A stretch of 64,000 nucleotides of DNA from Micropterix aruncella. Taxonomy: Eukaryota > Arthropoda > Insecta > Lepidoptera > Micropterigidae. Positions 22,976 to 38,896 of this stretch are shown in pieces. The translations under genes and the position numbers were made by a program. Within the stretch, counting starts at the first letter, position 1. Each line of letters begins with the position of its first letter. Where the stretch lies: contig OX155980.1 in the NCBI GenBank assembly GCA_944548615.1, positions 55,053,903-55,117,902 on the forward strand, written 5' to 3'. A model generated the notes under the pieces. It ran no database searches, was not told the DNA's origin, and worked only from the letters and a program-made list of their open reading frames with translations.

Positions 22976-24560
22976 AGCCTGTTGGTCGACATCCTATCCA
23001 TTTTTTTCTTATATGAGGGCATTCCCTTATATTTTTATTTTTTTCCCAGCGTGTTTAGGTGCAAGAAGTGGTCGATCCCTGGCCTCATTCAACTAATTTA
23101 GCCTAGAATTACTTTAAAACAAATGAAACCTCCTCGAACTAAGATTCTTTCGACAGATGAGTCGGAAGAATCTTCATCGCTACTTATTCCTACATATAGA
23201 TTTATTCCTATCTTATACAACAATGAAGGCTTTTCGACTGGTTTGATATACTTCTGAACCTCTTCATCCACTCTAATGTTTTTCCTAGTGGTTAATTTCC
23301 TTAATGATGAGATAAGAGGTTCAGACGTCAACAGGAGAACCCTCGTCAAGTCTTTCTTGAAGTTCTCTGTTGAGCATTTACGACTGTGATTTAATCATTT
23401 TTTTATTACTTCTTTGTATCTTTCTTTTAATGCATCCTCCAATAGTTGTCCGACGGGCAATGAAAATGTTCCGATTAAATACGATTACCCATGTATAAGA
23501 ATATTATGAATACTGCTGGGCATATAATACCAGCTATACAAATTGGAATACATAAATCTATTGTCTTCTAAAAGTACTCCAAACATAATTATATCTATGT
23601 GGCTACCACTCGCTGGTACACTCAGAATGATGGATAATTTATCGATTAACTCCTATCAGAGCTGAGCTCAGGATAGGAGAAATGCGCCGCGTCGTATTTC
23701 TATAATTGGTGGATTCATAGCATGGCTTGGGCTTTGTCTACTAATAGGCCCATTTTGGATTTAAATTCAGCCTGAAGTCTTGTTTTATTACTATCAACTA
23801 TTTTTTATTCTAGTTGCCTCTGATCTGTCACGTCTTTACAGAGAACTGGTAGCAAACGTATAGAAGACACGCGAAACACCTAATCCAACAATCTAAAGTA
23901 GACAAATAAGGTAAACGAGTAGAGTAGTAAAGACAAGTTAAGGTAAAGATTAAGGTAAACGATTAACTACGTTTTCTTATTCCATATCTTTTAAAGTGAC
24001 TCCACAAATGACACATTTCGATGTAGCATTCGTGCCTTGCATGATACCTTTGGCCGCTTTCAGTGTCGATCTGATGACAGACACGGAGTTGGGTAATTTT
24101 ATCTATAATTCCTCATTACGCACTAGCTCTGTATTTACTTTCTTGAACATGTTTTTTTTGGCCTGCAGTAAAGGGTCGATGTTGGACGTTGGTTGATCCA
24201 AAGGTCAGATACCTAGCAATTAGAAAGGCCAGTACCTAGCAATTAGAAAGAAATATTCATCAACGCATGATGTATCCGTGAACATTTGTTGATATTGGCT
24301 ATGGCCAGAAGTGCCATCAAATCCTCATTTGTATATTATTTTTAAATTGATTCCCTATTCCAAAATGGCCAATTCGATTTTACTTAGCGCTGTTATTTGG
24401 AGAAGTTTCTAAAGATTTACTTCCGCGGAAGTTTTAGTAACAGTAAATAATGACGGCAGAAGGGGAGGACGGCACGACTGCGGGAGGAGTGTAATTTGTG
24501 TAGGAGTGGATTGTAATTAAAAGGAGTGTAATTTGTTCAGGTTTCATGTATGTAAGTTGT
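22976..24560. other. no recognisable gene
   Basis: About 1.6 kb. A minus frame at 23,098-23,349 has a Ser/Asp-rich stretch (SSDEDSSDSS) but no named domain. Near 23,996-24,200 a minus-strand reading gives HARHECYIEMCHLW, a Cys/His-rich phrase that may be TE-derived. A small duplication (ACCTAGCAATTAGAAAG, twice) is at 24,210-24,250. Confidence 0.3.
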
Positions 24561-24561
24561 C

Positions 24562-25065
24562 CGTTTCTTTATTCCACCATAACTTCTAAATGCTTGAACC
24601 GATTTATAAATGTGAGGTAAGCTTCGCGTCGCGGGCTGGGGGGGGGGGGGGAGGAGGGGACCTAAACCGCAGGAAATATGCATTTTTTCAGGTTATTTAG
24701 ACGTAATTGATTGATGAATGACGTGATTCCCTTGTATAAACCACAAAATTAGACATTTTTGGCAAATAATTTTTAAAAAATGCATATTTCCTGCGGTTTA
24801 CGATCCCCTCGCAGCCCGCGACGTGATGCTTGACAAGAATTCTTGATAGTCTAGAGAGCCCCTTATGTTATCCTTGATGCCATAGGGTACCAAACGACAA
24901 AAAATAATTGTCCAAATATCTAAATGTCAATACATTTTGATAAACACATCGTGTTTAGTCAAATGAAAGGTCTGTTTGAGTAGATTCTGATTAAGAGTAT
25001 AAATATAAGGATATATGTATTGATAAATACATACACCACTAATATTTAATAAAAAAGGTTTTATT
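24562..25065. repeat. repeat family T, uninterrupted copy carrying a MITE
   Basis: Matches 29,240-29,455 over CATAACTTCTAAATGCTTGAA, CATAGGGTACC, CGTGTTTA-GTC-AATGAAAGGTCTG. Its far end, GATAAATACATACACCAC with AATATTTAATAAAAAAGG, matches 35,561-35,605. It is therefore the unsplit version of the repeat that is broken by the PLE block at 29.5-35.6 kb. Confidence 0.7.
24619..24831. mobile_element. 213-bp palindromic (foldback) MITE
   Basis: The arms read AAGCTTCGCGTCGCGGGCTG...AAACCGCAGGAAATATGC and, inverted, GCATATTTCCTGCGGTTTA...CAGCCCGCGACGTGATGCTT. It sits inside repeat family T, and the paralogue at 29.3 kb lacks it. A run of 13 G lies in the left arm. Confidence 0.8.
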
Positions 25066-25317
25066 GCTTGAGCACCGTGGGCTAACGACTGTTTACGGCC
25101 GCGGCTGTCGGCGTTAAGCTATATAAAGCGTCACGAGTTTCGCCCGATCGTCACGAGATACCTGCTGTAGGGTGCGCAGCCCTGCTACGCCACACTCAGA
25201 AGGCCGGAGCAATGGGCCCGGCTCACGTGAAGCCCAACTAAAGGGCAAATGCCTACCGGGGATGCCACAGGCCTTGGAAAAGGCCCGTTGACTGACTCAT
25301 AGTGTCTCGTGTAATCG
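25066..25317. other. GC-rich, unassigned
   Basis: Contains GCTATATAAAGCG (25,128), a TATA-like box, and GGGCAAATGCCTACCGGGG. It probably belongs to the TE that ends in the SINE head to its right. Confidence 0.3.
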
Positions 25318-25380
25318 CCGGCAATTGAACCCAAGACCTTACAAAGTAAGGCAACCTAACCACTATGCCACCGGACAGTC
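25318..25380 (-). mobile_element. tRNA-derived SINE head
   Basis: On the minus strand CCGGTGGCATAGTGGTTAGG (A-box side) and GGTCTTGGGTTCAATTGCCGG (B-box side). The B box is mutated from GGGTTCGA to GGGTTCAA. Same family as 9,655 and 37,374. Confidence 0.7.
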
Positions 25381-25745
25381 GATTGGCTAACGCCGCACGA
25401 TGCGCAAGCCGCTTAGCAGCGTCCGAGGTCTTCCCTCAGAGAATCCGATAATGTGTTACGACACAGCCGTGACGTGAAACAGAGTCCTCTCCAGGTTTGT
25501 CCTTCTTCGACGGGGCTACCGGATGGGAGTTGAACCGTGAGTTGAGCGGACCCAAGGAACCGTTAGCTGCTAGGTTTTAGCCTACAGTTTGCGCGACAGA
25601 TCGGCCTGCTGGCATATCGATCTGTAAGTGCAAAGGCGCCTAATGACTCGCGTCTCTACGGTGTCTCGCAGCCTCAGCCGGTAAACTCATTTGGGGGCGA
25701 CCGCATTAGCTGAGGATATCAAATTGAGCGGGGACTTAACAAAGT
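25381..25745 (+). repeat. GC-rich repeat family G, second half
   Basis: GATTGGCTAACGCCGCACGATGC, GAGGTCTTCCCTCAGAG, TACGACACAGCCGT and CGGATGGGAGTTGAACCG line up with 57,839-58,080. The first half of the family is missing. Confidence 0.75.
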
Positions 25746-26250
25746 CAAGCATCGTCTTGCCTCGCGTCTCTTGGCCTTCCATCTCGTGGCATCCAGACGC
25801 CCCTACATAGAGGCGAAGCGTCTGCCGCCCCTAGAGGATACAATATCGGAATTCCGGAATATCGAAGTACCGGAAAATCGGATAAATATTTACTATTTAC
25901 AAGAATCGGTACCTATTATTTGCAAGACGTACAAAACGTGCAAGACGTACAAGAATCGTTTTTGTCACAATCAAAATACCGGAATATCTTTATTTTCGAA
26001 TATCTATTACTAATAATTTTATTTATGAATATCGAGCTACCCTTTCTGGCTTCGCACGGAAAGAGTTTAAATTATGTAAAAAAGAATAGGTCCTAATATG
26101 GACTCCTGCGGTGGTATGGTGCGTTATGCTTTGTAAAAAATAAAAGTTTGATAATTTATTTTCAAGCTGATTATGAAATTAAAATACTCCATATTTAATG
26201 GCTAATACGTTTGACAGTATTGCCGCTCGATACGAATATATTGCCGAATA
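25746..26250. other. no gene; CGGAAT/TACAAGACG micro-repeats
   Basis: Short degenerate repeats ATCGGAATTCCGGAATATCG and GCAAGACGTACAAAACGTGC occur between 25,848 and 25,960. Otherwise anonymous AT-rich sequence. Confidence 0.35.
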
Positions 26251-26480
26251 CTTGAGCCTTATAGGCCCTACACACGATGAGGCGGCCGGAGAGGCCTGGA
26301 CTGTCCGGTCAAACCCGTCAGTCCAAACCCGGCGTGTGTAGCAGGAAATCCCGGACCGAAGGCGCGGGCGGAGGCGGCCTCTCATCGATTGAAATTTCAT
26401 TCGATGGCCGGATGGCCGTGGAGACCGCAGGACGGGCCTGTGCGTGTGTAGCGTGCGGCCGTCAGTTGCGCGCACAGCAG
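26251..26480. repeat. GC-rich patch, possible Harbinger-type MITE remnant
   Basis: Begins TAGGCCCTACACACGATGAGG and has CGGCGTGTGTAG and CGTGTGTAGCGTGCGGCCG inside. This CACACG/CGTGTG style is seen in some insect Harbinger MITEs. I could not find a clean pair of ends. Confidence 0.3.
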
Positions 26481-26955
26481 CGCTCAGTACGCACTTACTA
26501 TGGAATACTATGGCCATATACACAATTCTATTGAATATACTGCACACTTACTATAAAATACTATGGCCATTACTATGGAATCTATTCTTTCGTTTTCCAC
26601 AATAACCTGTCAATGAAATATTTGAAATCTAGTTGCTAATATGCCAAATGCATTCTCAAAAATACGCCTGGCTCGTAATTTTCGGTGGCTGTATATTATC
26701 ATGTCTACTCATCATAATACTCTCAATGGGAAAGCGTCGCCGCGTCATTACGACGAGTACTTAAGGCATATTTCTTAAACTAAGGAAGGAAATAACGTTT
26801 TTTTAGCGACGAATAAAATACTACATAATTGTTGGAAAAATGCCATTTTAATACCACGGAAATAATACAAAAACATGCGACGCTCGAATAATAGGTACAT
26901 TTTAATGGTAGGTATTTTTGCGCAGGTAGTGCGCAATTCCGTTTTCGTTTCGGAC
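26481..26955. other. no recognisable feature
   Basis: Includes a small repeat of ACTTACTATGGAATACTATGGCC / ACTTACTATAAAATACTATGGCC at 26,493-26,565. Nothing else identified. Confidence 0.3.
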
Positions 26956-26959
26956 GAAA

Positions 26960-27610
26960 AGATATTTTTTTTTTGTGTGGGTTCCTATGCCGCCTTATCT
27001 AGAGTGCTTTAACTTCGAAAAAGATAGATTAAGTAGTCAGGACGCGTAACGTTTCGACTAAAATATTCTTCTTCCGTGCGTTCCTATACCGCTTTATCTA
27101 GAGTGCTTTAACTTTGAAGAAGATAGACTAAGTACTCAAGATGCATAAAGCTTCGGACTAAAATATTCTTCTTCTTTCGTGGGTTCCTATCCCGCCTTAT
27201 ATCGAGTGCGTTAACTTCAAAGAAGATAGAGCAAGGACTCAGGGTGTATAAAGTTCCGGACGAAAATATTATTCTTTCGTGGGTTCCTATTCCGCCTTAT
27301 CCAGAGTGCTTTAATTAATACTCAAGTACTCAGGATTTACAAAGTTTCCGGCGAAAATATTCTTCTTCTCCCGTGGGTTTCTATACCGCCTTATCTAGAG
27401 TGCTTTAACTTCGAAGAAAATAGACCAAGTACTCAGGATGTATAAAGTTCCGGACTAAAATATTCTTCTTCTTTCGATATTCTTCTTCTGCGTGGTTTCC
27501 TATCCCGCCTTATCTAGAATGCTTTAATTTCGAAGAAAATAGACCAAGTAGGTACTCAGGATGTATAAAGTTTCGAACGAAAATATTCTTCTTCTTCCGA
27601 TATTCATTAA
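26960..27610. repeat. minisatellite, ~100-bp unit, six copies
   Basis: Each unit has GTGGGTTCCTAT-CCGCCTTATCTAGAG, TGCTTTAACTTCGAAGAA, AGTACTCAGGATGTATAAAG and CGAAAATATTCTTCTTC. The copies begin near 26,975, 27,078, 27,179, 27,279, 27,375 and 27,490. Divergence between units is visible, so the array is old. The unit encodes nothing. Confidence 0.9.
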
Positions 27611-29215
27611 TGGGGGAGGGAGGGGGGGTTAAGTGTTTTGCGCACAGGGAGAGGTTGTCTGCTTGCCGGGAAAGTCGGGGTGACACAACTGTTTTTTTTA
27701 ATCGCACGCGGCCCTAATGGGGGTCTCTACCCGCCTCCCAAACTCGCCGGTATACCGGAGTGACTTCACTCGACTAAAAGTGTGTCGTCACCAAGAAGAG
27801 GTTGAAAACCACTGCTTTAGATAGGTTACATAGCCGTGGGTAAGTCATAATTTCCAACCATCTAACCATTGGGGAATCATGCGACAATTTTTTTAAAAGA
27901 ATATCTTAGTATTTCAACGACGAAATACGACAGTAAAACTGCAAAACTGTTCTTAACACTGGATGACTATCCAAACACGGAAAAACTTATCTTGGTAATT
28001 AATACACACTTGTCACCATCGGCCACTGTTGAAGGACTTTTTTATCCACCACAATGTTAATCAATCCACGTCGCCGTGTATTAACACGTGCCGTTATTGG
28101 AAAGCTTGATATGCTTAAAGAAAATTTTATTACTATCAATTCAAGAAAAAATATACGAAATATTTAAAAACACAATGATTCTGCATCACCCCTCTAGGCA
28201 GCACCTGCGTCACACCTCTAGAAGACACCGATTTTTTAAAAAGCAATTTAATATATAATTTTATGAAAAGATATTTTCTAGTCTAATATGGTTTCATACC
28301 CTGAAATCAAAATGGTTAATAAATTGTTAAATTATTGGTTCTGTTGCTTGTATGCGGAACAACTCTGTCCTTACCCGAGTAAAGACGTATAATATGTATT
28401 CGTGGTCAAAAAGGGCGCCTTCCAATTAACATGCCTAAGCCGAGACTTGGTTTATCCGAAGCGGCATTTAGCTACATAAATATGGTTGACAGGGATTTGC
28501 ACGAAATTCGATCATAAGCCCATTGGTTAGGAATAAGCACAAAGTAAGGGGATTACGGCGACCGTTCTATCGATTTCTATTCCGACTTACATTACAAACG
28601 AGAGTTTTTATCGTAGTGATTGCCCTAATTGTTAGTTACTCAGGATGCTAATCAATTACAGTGATATGTAGTACTCACAGTGCTATACTTTGGCTTTTTT
28701 TCTTCCTTTCTATCGAGTGGTTTTCATTCCATATCACAAGACCCAAAATTTGCAATTTTCACTGTTTCACGTTTGTAAGTTTGTGACACCAAGGCCACGC
28801 TTTCATTACACGGCTGCCCAAAGGGATTGCTATGTATTCAGAATTCATCTATGTTTGTTTTCCGTGCCGCAACCTCTTGTTCTTAGTAAGCAGAGAAAGC
28901 AGCGCCTTTAATATTAATCGACGTGTTAGGCGGTGCGTTTTTACTTCATCGTTATTAAAGAATCAGATATTCGGTGACAGTTTCGTTTTTTTTTCGTTCT
29001 TGCTCTTCGCGGCCGTCAGAAATAGATCCGGTAGGCCTAGTAACGAAGAGAAATATTAGGAATATCAATTTAGCAAAATACATATACAAAGTATTGAATT
29101 ATTAAACTTCACAAAATATTACCGATTTTTAAACAATCGTTTATAGTTCTTACGAATTTATTCCAATGCAACATTTTGGAGTATTATAAAAGTACGCAAT
29201 TGTACTCGGAAAAAA
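27611..29215. other. no gene seen; solo hAT-like end
   Basis: A G-rich run at 27,613-27,628 is followed at 27,790-27,815 by CACCAAGAAGAGGTTGAAAACCACTG, which reads as an hAT-type terminus without a partner. The remainder to 29,215 is AT-rich with short frames (27,869; 28,690; 28,832) that I cannot assign. Confidence 0.35.
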
Positions 29216-29219
29216 TCCG

Positions 29220-29456
29220 ATATGTATTAATGCTGAAACCCAGATTTTTTATTCCATCATTACTTCTAAACGCTTCAACCGATTTAGAAGTGTGTGATAT
29301 TATTAGAATGGTTATGTCATCCCGAGTGTCATAGGGTACCTAAACTGTACAAATATAAAAAATATTTGTCTAAATTAACATAATTATATCGTGTTTATTG
29401 TCGAATGAAAGGTCTGATTAAGTACATTCTGGAAATGTATATGGATAAATACATAT
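29220..29456. repeat. repeat family T, left half
   Basis: Aligns with 24,562-25,030 minus the nested MITE. Ends at TATATGGATAAATACATA, where the (TA)n/PLE block begins. The matching right half starts at 35,559. Confidence 0.7.
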
Positions 29457-30144
<688 letters not shown>

Positions 30145-31720
30145 TTAATTTTGCCTATTGAGACCGGAACCTTTGCAAGCGCCTAAAATATAAATATAAG
30201 CCAATTCCCAAGATTTGACGTCCCTTTCATTTGCATTATCCCCAAGGCATTTTATTATTTTAACTTTAAAACATTGATCAAAAGATAAATTATGCGCCCT
30301 GGCATGCAAAGATATTGGGAGTTGGCTTTCATTTCCTACACTAGCCCTATGATTATTTAGTCTAATATTAAGTGGTGTTGTTGTTTCACCGATATAAAAG
30401 GCATCACAAGTCCTGCACAGAAGTTGATATACTATATTTTTTGAAATACAACTGCAATGAAAGGGAACCCTGTAACTATTAGTAGTATTTGGACTGGTAA
30501 AAAAAGGACTTAGATCTAACAGAGGACAAGTTTTACAACGTGGATGACCACAAGGTTGAAGCCCAAAAGTATTATTACCAATAGAGAAATTTTGATTATT
30601 TTTTGTTTTGTTTAATATTGATCTAATATTAGGTGGTATGCGGAAAGATAAAATTGGCGGTGAATCTAAGAGATCCTTAGTGGATGCATCATTAGAAATG
30701 ATGGGGAATAAATCAGATAATATATCTCGCAGTTTCTCAGCACCAGGAAAATAAGTGGTGCTAAGAAAGATTTTATTATTATTATTATTTTTATTTGAAG
30801 AAATTTTAGGTTTTGGTATATATTTTACTTCAGAGTTTAGAATATGTTTATCCAATAGAGGAGCAGGGTATTTTCTTTCAAGAAGAGATTGCTTTAGATT
30901 ATTGAGATATTTATCTAAATTTTCTTTGTTGTTAACTAAACGGTGTCCGCGAATGGACATTGAATAGGGAATGGATCTCTTGGTGTGAAATGGATGACAG
31001 CTATCAAAGTGTAAATACTGTTCTTTATTTGTAGGTTTTATATGAATCGCGGTTTTAATTTTACCTTCGGAAATTGTTAAATCAACATCTAAGAAAGTAA
31101 TTTGTGATTTAGAAATGGTATGAGTGAAATTCAAAGGGCCAAAATTATTTAGGTCGTCAAGAAAGGTTGTTAGAGTAGTTTGTCCGTGTGGCCAAATCAT
31201 TACTATGTCGTCAATAAATCTATACCATAATATGGGTTTTAAATTTTGCGTTTGAAGAAAATTTTGCTCGAATAATCCCATGAAAAGGTTGGCATACGAA
31301 GGTGCCATTCGCGTGCCCATAGCAGTCCCTTTAATTTGAAGATAAAATTCATCTTCAAAGGAGAAAGCATTACACGTTAAGACAAACTCGGCTAATTTGC
31401 AAAGAAAATCCGTAGAAGGTATTTGAGGATGAGGTCTCTCATCAAGAAAATAAGAAATGGCTTCCAATCCTAAATTATGAGGAATATTGGTATACAGGGA
31501 TATGGCGTCAATAGTAACAAATAATAGGTCGTCTGACTTTGGAATTACAGTATTCTTTAAAATATCAATAAAATGATAGCTGTCTTTGATATGAGAATTT
31601 AGATTTTTCACAAAAGGTTGTAAAAAATAATCTACAAAAGCCGAAATTCTTTCTGTCGGAGAGTTAAAGCTTGCGACTATTGGTCGTCCAGGATTATTAG
31701 GCTTGTGAATTTTAGGTAAT
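30145..31720 (-). CDS. Penelope-like element: reverse transcriptase + GIY-YIG endonuclease, 5'-truncated
   Basis: Reverse transcriptase that copies element RNA into a nick made by its own endonuclease. Counting from the Met at 31,611, the RT shows TIDAISLYTNIP (33-44), IKGTAMGTRMAPSYANL (93-109) and the catalytic WYRFIDDIVMIW (129-140). A Cys-rich linker CGHPRCKTC (354-362) precedes a GIY-YIG nuclease with NIVYQLLC (392-399), FYIGET (405-410) and catalytic-type Arg in NIRLNNH (415-421). The frame stays open upstream to ~31,720 with LPKIHKPNNPGRPIVASFNS, so the Met is internal and the true 5' end is lost at the (TA)n array. No stops or shifts: a recent insertion. Confidence 0.92.
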
Positions 31721-32853
<1,133 letters not shown>

Positions 32854-32856
32854 AAC

Positions 32857-33022
32857 CTAACAGGCGTCCGATGCTACTCGGTAAACCGGTACTGCCAAGG
32901 AGCCGGTTTAACTCCTTGCTCTGCCTATATAATATGCACGTAACGCAAGCAATACTGTGTTTCAAGCTGAACTAGTGACGTTGTTGTATGAGTATAATGA
33001 ATAAACATTTGAAAATGAAAAA
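32857..33022 (+). other. short insert, LTR- or promoter-like
   Basis: Has GCCTATATAATATGCACG (TATA-like), then TGAATAAACATTTG (AATAAA) 85 bp on, and is boxed in by CATA arrays. Could be a solo LTR core or another TE fragment; not resolved. Confidence 0.25.
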
Positions 33023-33151
33023 AGACATACATACATACATACATACATACATACATACATACATACATACATACATACATACATACATACATACATACAT
33101 ACATACATACATACATACATACATACATACATACATACATACATACATACA

Positions 33152-33232
<81 letters not shown>
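33023..33232. repeat. (CATA)n then (TA)n
   Basis: About 38 uninterrupted CATA units to 33,179 followed by 26 TA units. The mirror order of 32,637-32,853. Confidence 0.99.
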
Positions 33233-33234
<2 letters not shown>

Positions 33235-33256
33235 GTTCATTGTAAATAATATTATA

Positions 33257-35610
<2,354 letters not shown>

Positions 35611-36002
35611 ATAAATATTTTTATTGAAAGTGAACTATATTATAATTATATCTGTAACGGCAGTCGTGTTTTTTAATTATTTTAAATATATTTACATGTT
35701 TACGTATTTGTTTATAGTATGTATAATTGACGAAATAATATTTTACAAAAGTGGCGTTAGCACATTGAAACCCTATCGGCGTCACGCCTATCGGCAAAGA
35801 TATAATAGGTTAATATGGTTGGACTAAATCGCTTCAATCTATTTAATAATATTAAATATTTATATGTAAACATTTTATGCGTAAACACTTATAATAAAAT
35901 ATTCATCCGCATCTGCAAACGATAGCTGAATACCACGTTATCTGTATACCACAAAACATTACGACTTTTTTAAACAAATAATAAACCTGAAACAGACATA
36001 TA
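35611..36002. other. no recognisable feature
   Basis: AT-rich. CCTATCGGCGTCACGCCTATCGGC at 35,771 is a small internal repeat. Confidence 0.3.
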
Positions 36003-36665
36003 CAGTTGTCAACTACAACGGGCGAACCCGTCACCTCAGGGAGTTTTAACGATTAGTCGTTATCTCTCCCGTGAAGTGAACGCAGAAGACTTTTACAAAA
36101 CAATCCACCGTCAAGCTCCGCCACATGCCCGTAAGAAGCCAACGCCTTAACCGCAAGATAACTAGGTGTTTTACCCAGCGGGCTTACACTCACGCCCTTA
36201 CTTCCAATTGCGAGCAGATTACTCCGGTCTCTCAATTGGTTTCGAGTTCAAGGTGGCTTGCGCGGTCCTCTCCCTTACGAAGGAAGCGGTGAAACGGTGT
36301 ATACCGAATCTATCGCGGACTATGGCATCCTTTGCCCGGCTGTTCACCCAGGATCGGGTAGCCGATGTTCGTTTCAAGAGCAGTCGCCGTAAGGTCCGCA
36401 ACCACCCCCGCTCTATAGGACACAGTACTGCTTCCAGACTCCCCCGACTGTTAGTCAGAGTGCACATTCGATTGGCTTTCTCCGCACGGTGCCCATTAGC
36501 GCCAGAAGGTTGATTTCTAGGGGAAACTAGCCCTAAGGCCAAAGTCCTGCCCGGGCTCGCACTTTATGCGTGGAGGCCGCCGGATGGGTGTCGACCTGTG
36601 AGTGTGACCAACCCTGAACAGAATGGGTCTTCGTGGCCAACTCAGCAAGGGCCCAATAGCTGTCC
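36003..36665 (+). repeat. GC-rich repeat family G, long copy
   Basis: About 660 bp from ACGGGCGAACCCGTCACC to CAAGGGCCCAATAGC. The most complete copy here and the best reference for the others. Frames on both strands are open for ~110 codons but are not conserved in other copies. Confidence 0.8.
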
Positions 36666-37372
36666 CACCTGAAACAGACACATATAAGGCTCAAAACAAA
36701 CGATTGTATAGTCTAAAATAAAAATAAATGGCAACTGGATAGTAGTGAGTAGGATACAGTCTCTGGCCGTTGGTAGTTCAAGGTGTTATCAAACCCTTTG
36801 GACGGGCAGGTTGTGTATATAAAGCGTTTGTTAAAGTGTTTGTATCTATGTCAGTTTGTTTCTGTAAAGCTTTTTTTTAAGCTTCAGGCAGAATCGATTT
36901 ATATATTAAAATAGGTCGTTATAACTTTTTGAGAATTGCTGTTTATTTTATTGTATTTCAACGACACGTTTGTCAAATAATATTTCTTCGACTATACTTG
37001 AGCCCGATATTGCGAAATTTAAAAAAGAACGGTTATTTTAATCGACGCCAAAACTCCAACTCTTTAGACGAGTAGACGTTATTAAGATGTGTCTTAAAAT
37101 GTTTTCCTATTTTCAAAAATACTTTGCATTGTCTTGAAATCAACGAATATTTTGTTTATAGATTCATTATTTTCTCAAAAATTATATTTGTCTAAGACTT
37201 TATTTAAATTTTCCTATAATGGTTACCTACCCGTGATAGCTATAAAATTAACATTTCGGACAAGAAGCCTTAGAGATAAGGTGTGTTATAAACCATACGT
37301 TTTGGTGATACTTGACTCGACTGGGTGTAAAGATTTTTTAAAAATTCCATTGGACCATTTAATTTTCCATTT
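36666..37372. other. no recognisable feature
   Basis: AT-rich sequence. A 100-codon plus frame from 37,134 has no recognised family and runs into the SINE. Confidence 0.3.
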
Positions 37373-37373
37373 A

Positions 37374-37476
37374 ATTCCATTAATTTTATCCCAACAGAAA
37401 ATGATGAGCCAACAGAGAATCGAACCCGGAACTTAACTAAGATCAGGCGACCTAATCACTATGCCACCGGGCCGAA
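37374..37476 (-). mobile_element. tRNA-derived SINE
   Basis: On the minus strand CCGGTGGCATAGTGATTAGG and CCGGGTTCGATTCTC; body block TTAATTTTATCCCAAC on the plus strand as at 9,670. Same family as the other two heads. Confidence 0.75.
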
Positions 37477-38040
37477 TAATGCGATATACATCGTAACAAA
37501 AATATATGAACGGTACCTACATACCTTACATGCATCATCAAAATCCATGATTTGTACTTCTGACTGAACAACAAAATAAAGAATATTATTAACAAAGGAT
37601 AATGCACCGGATCGCTACAGTGTGAACGCTGGATAGCTTCGCTTAAATTATTATATTTTGGTGTTAAAAGTGGAAGTTTTCCTAACTTACCTTAATTATT
37701 AGGTGGATGATGATAGCAGACTTGCAAGGACACATAATCAGCACTTAATTACAACGCAGTGAGTAGTATTTCAACTTCAAAATATTGATAACGGAAGGGA
37801 TTTGAAAAACCGACCGAATCTTTTCGCGTAACTAATCCCGAACCTGATATTTTTTTAATAATAAGGAACAGCAGAATTTGTAAACAAAGAATTGCACAGC
37901 TCTATGTCAGCTGTCAACACCGCTCAAGGAAACCCAAGATTTGACGATTCGATCCACTATCCACAATTACACCACTGATAACATGCGAAATAGCAATTCG
38001 CTATAATTCGAACACGATTTAATATTATTTTGTTTTTAAA
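37477..38040. other. no recognisable feature
   Basis: AT-rich. May include the 5' UTR of the following LINE, whose start I cannot fix. Confidence 0.3.
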
Positions 38041-38238
38041 TATATAAACAGCGACGAGCGATAAAACAATACGACGACCATATTTCATTTCAAACTAATA
38101 TTTGCCTACCCACATTAGAGGTCGTCCGTGAAACGGATCGATTTACCCTGTAGTTGGTATCTAAAAGTAAAGGTGGCTGTACATTACCGAATTTCAATCT
38201 AAATATAATTGCCGTTTCCGCGGCTGAAGCTGAAGCGA

Positions 38239-38836
38239 TGACACCCACAAGGACGACAAGGAGAACGAGCAAATTGGCGAAGAAAAAAGGAACCATAACG
38301 GAATATTATGACGATACTACTCTGATATCCGGGGCTACGGAAAAATATGAATGTTTACGCGAGGAATACAACTCTATTAATAAAGTAATTAAGACTCTTG
38401 GCATGCAGCTTGAGCATGCTAACAGCGTAAAACTGGAGATGATTAAACAGCACAATGACGACTTTTTGGAATTTGAAAGAGTTTGCCAAGAAAACATAGA
38501 TTTGAAGACACAGTTATCCAGGTTAAAAAACGAAATGGATGTAACAGTGACCAACTATTCTAAAGCCATTACGAAACTAGCAGAGTATGAAAAAGAGCAT
38601 TCAGAATTCAAAGATACTCACGAATACGTCTCGTCTTTGGAGAAAAACTCGCCAAATATGAACGAACTGTCACATTTTACTCAAACAAATAAGACGAGTT
38701 GTTACTAAACAATATACAAAATGATATAAAAATGACAAATGAAATAGCAAGATTAACTATGCTTTTGGGAGAAAAGGAAGCAGAATGCATTACACTAATC
38801 GATTCTTTAAGAAAAAGGTTCGGGAATAGCAAATAA
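38239..38836 (+). pseudogene. LINE ORF1, N-terminal coiled-coil part
   Basis: Starts MTPTRTTRRTSKLAKKKG, a basic stretch, then heptad-like Leu/Ile-rich helices (YNSINKVIKTLGMQLEHANS, ENIDLKTQLSRLKNEMD) expected to form a coiled coil. A frameshift near 38,690 moves to a frame with IARLTMLLGEKEAE, ending in TAA at ~38,836. ORF1 proteins bind element RNA. The start ATG was chosen because the upstream in-frame part lacks ORF1 character. Confidence 0.6.
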
Positions 38837-38896
38837 GAACCTTATCCCACCACCTTAAGAACCTTATCCAAAAAATCGAGGCCTAAACAGGAAACA

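Noticed and set aside
26960..27610. CRISPR-like array
   Set aside because: Tandem units without unique spacers in a eukaryotic genome; it is a minisatellite. The 557-bp tandem fails for the same reason.
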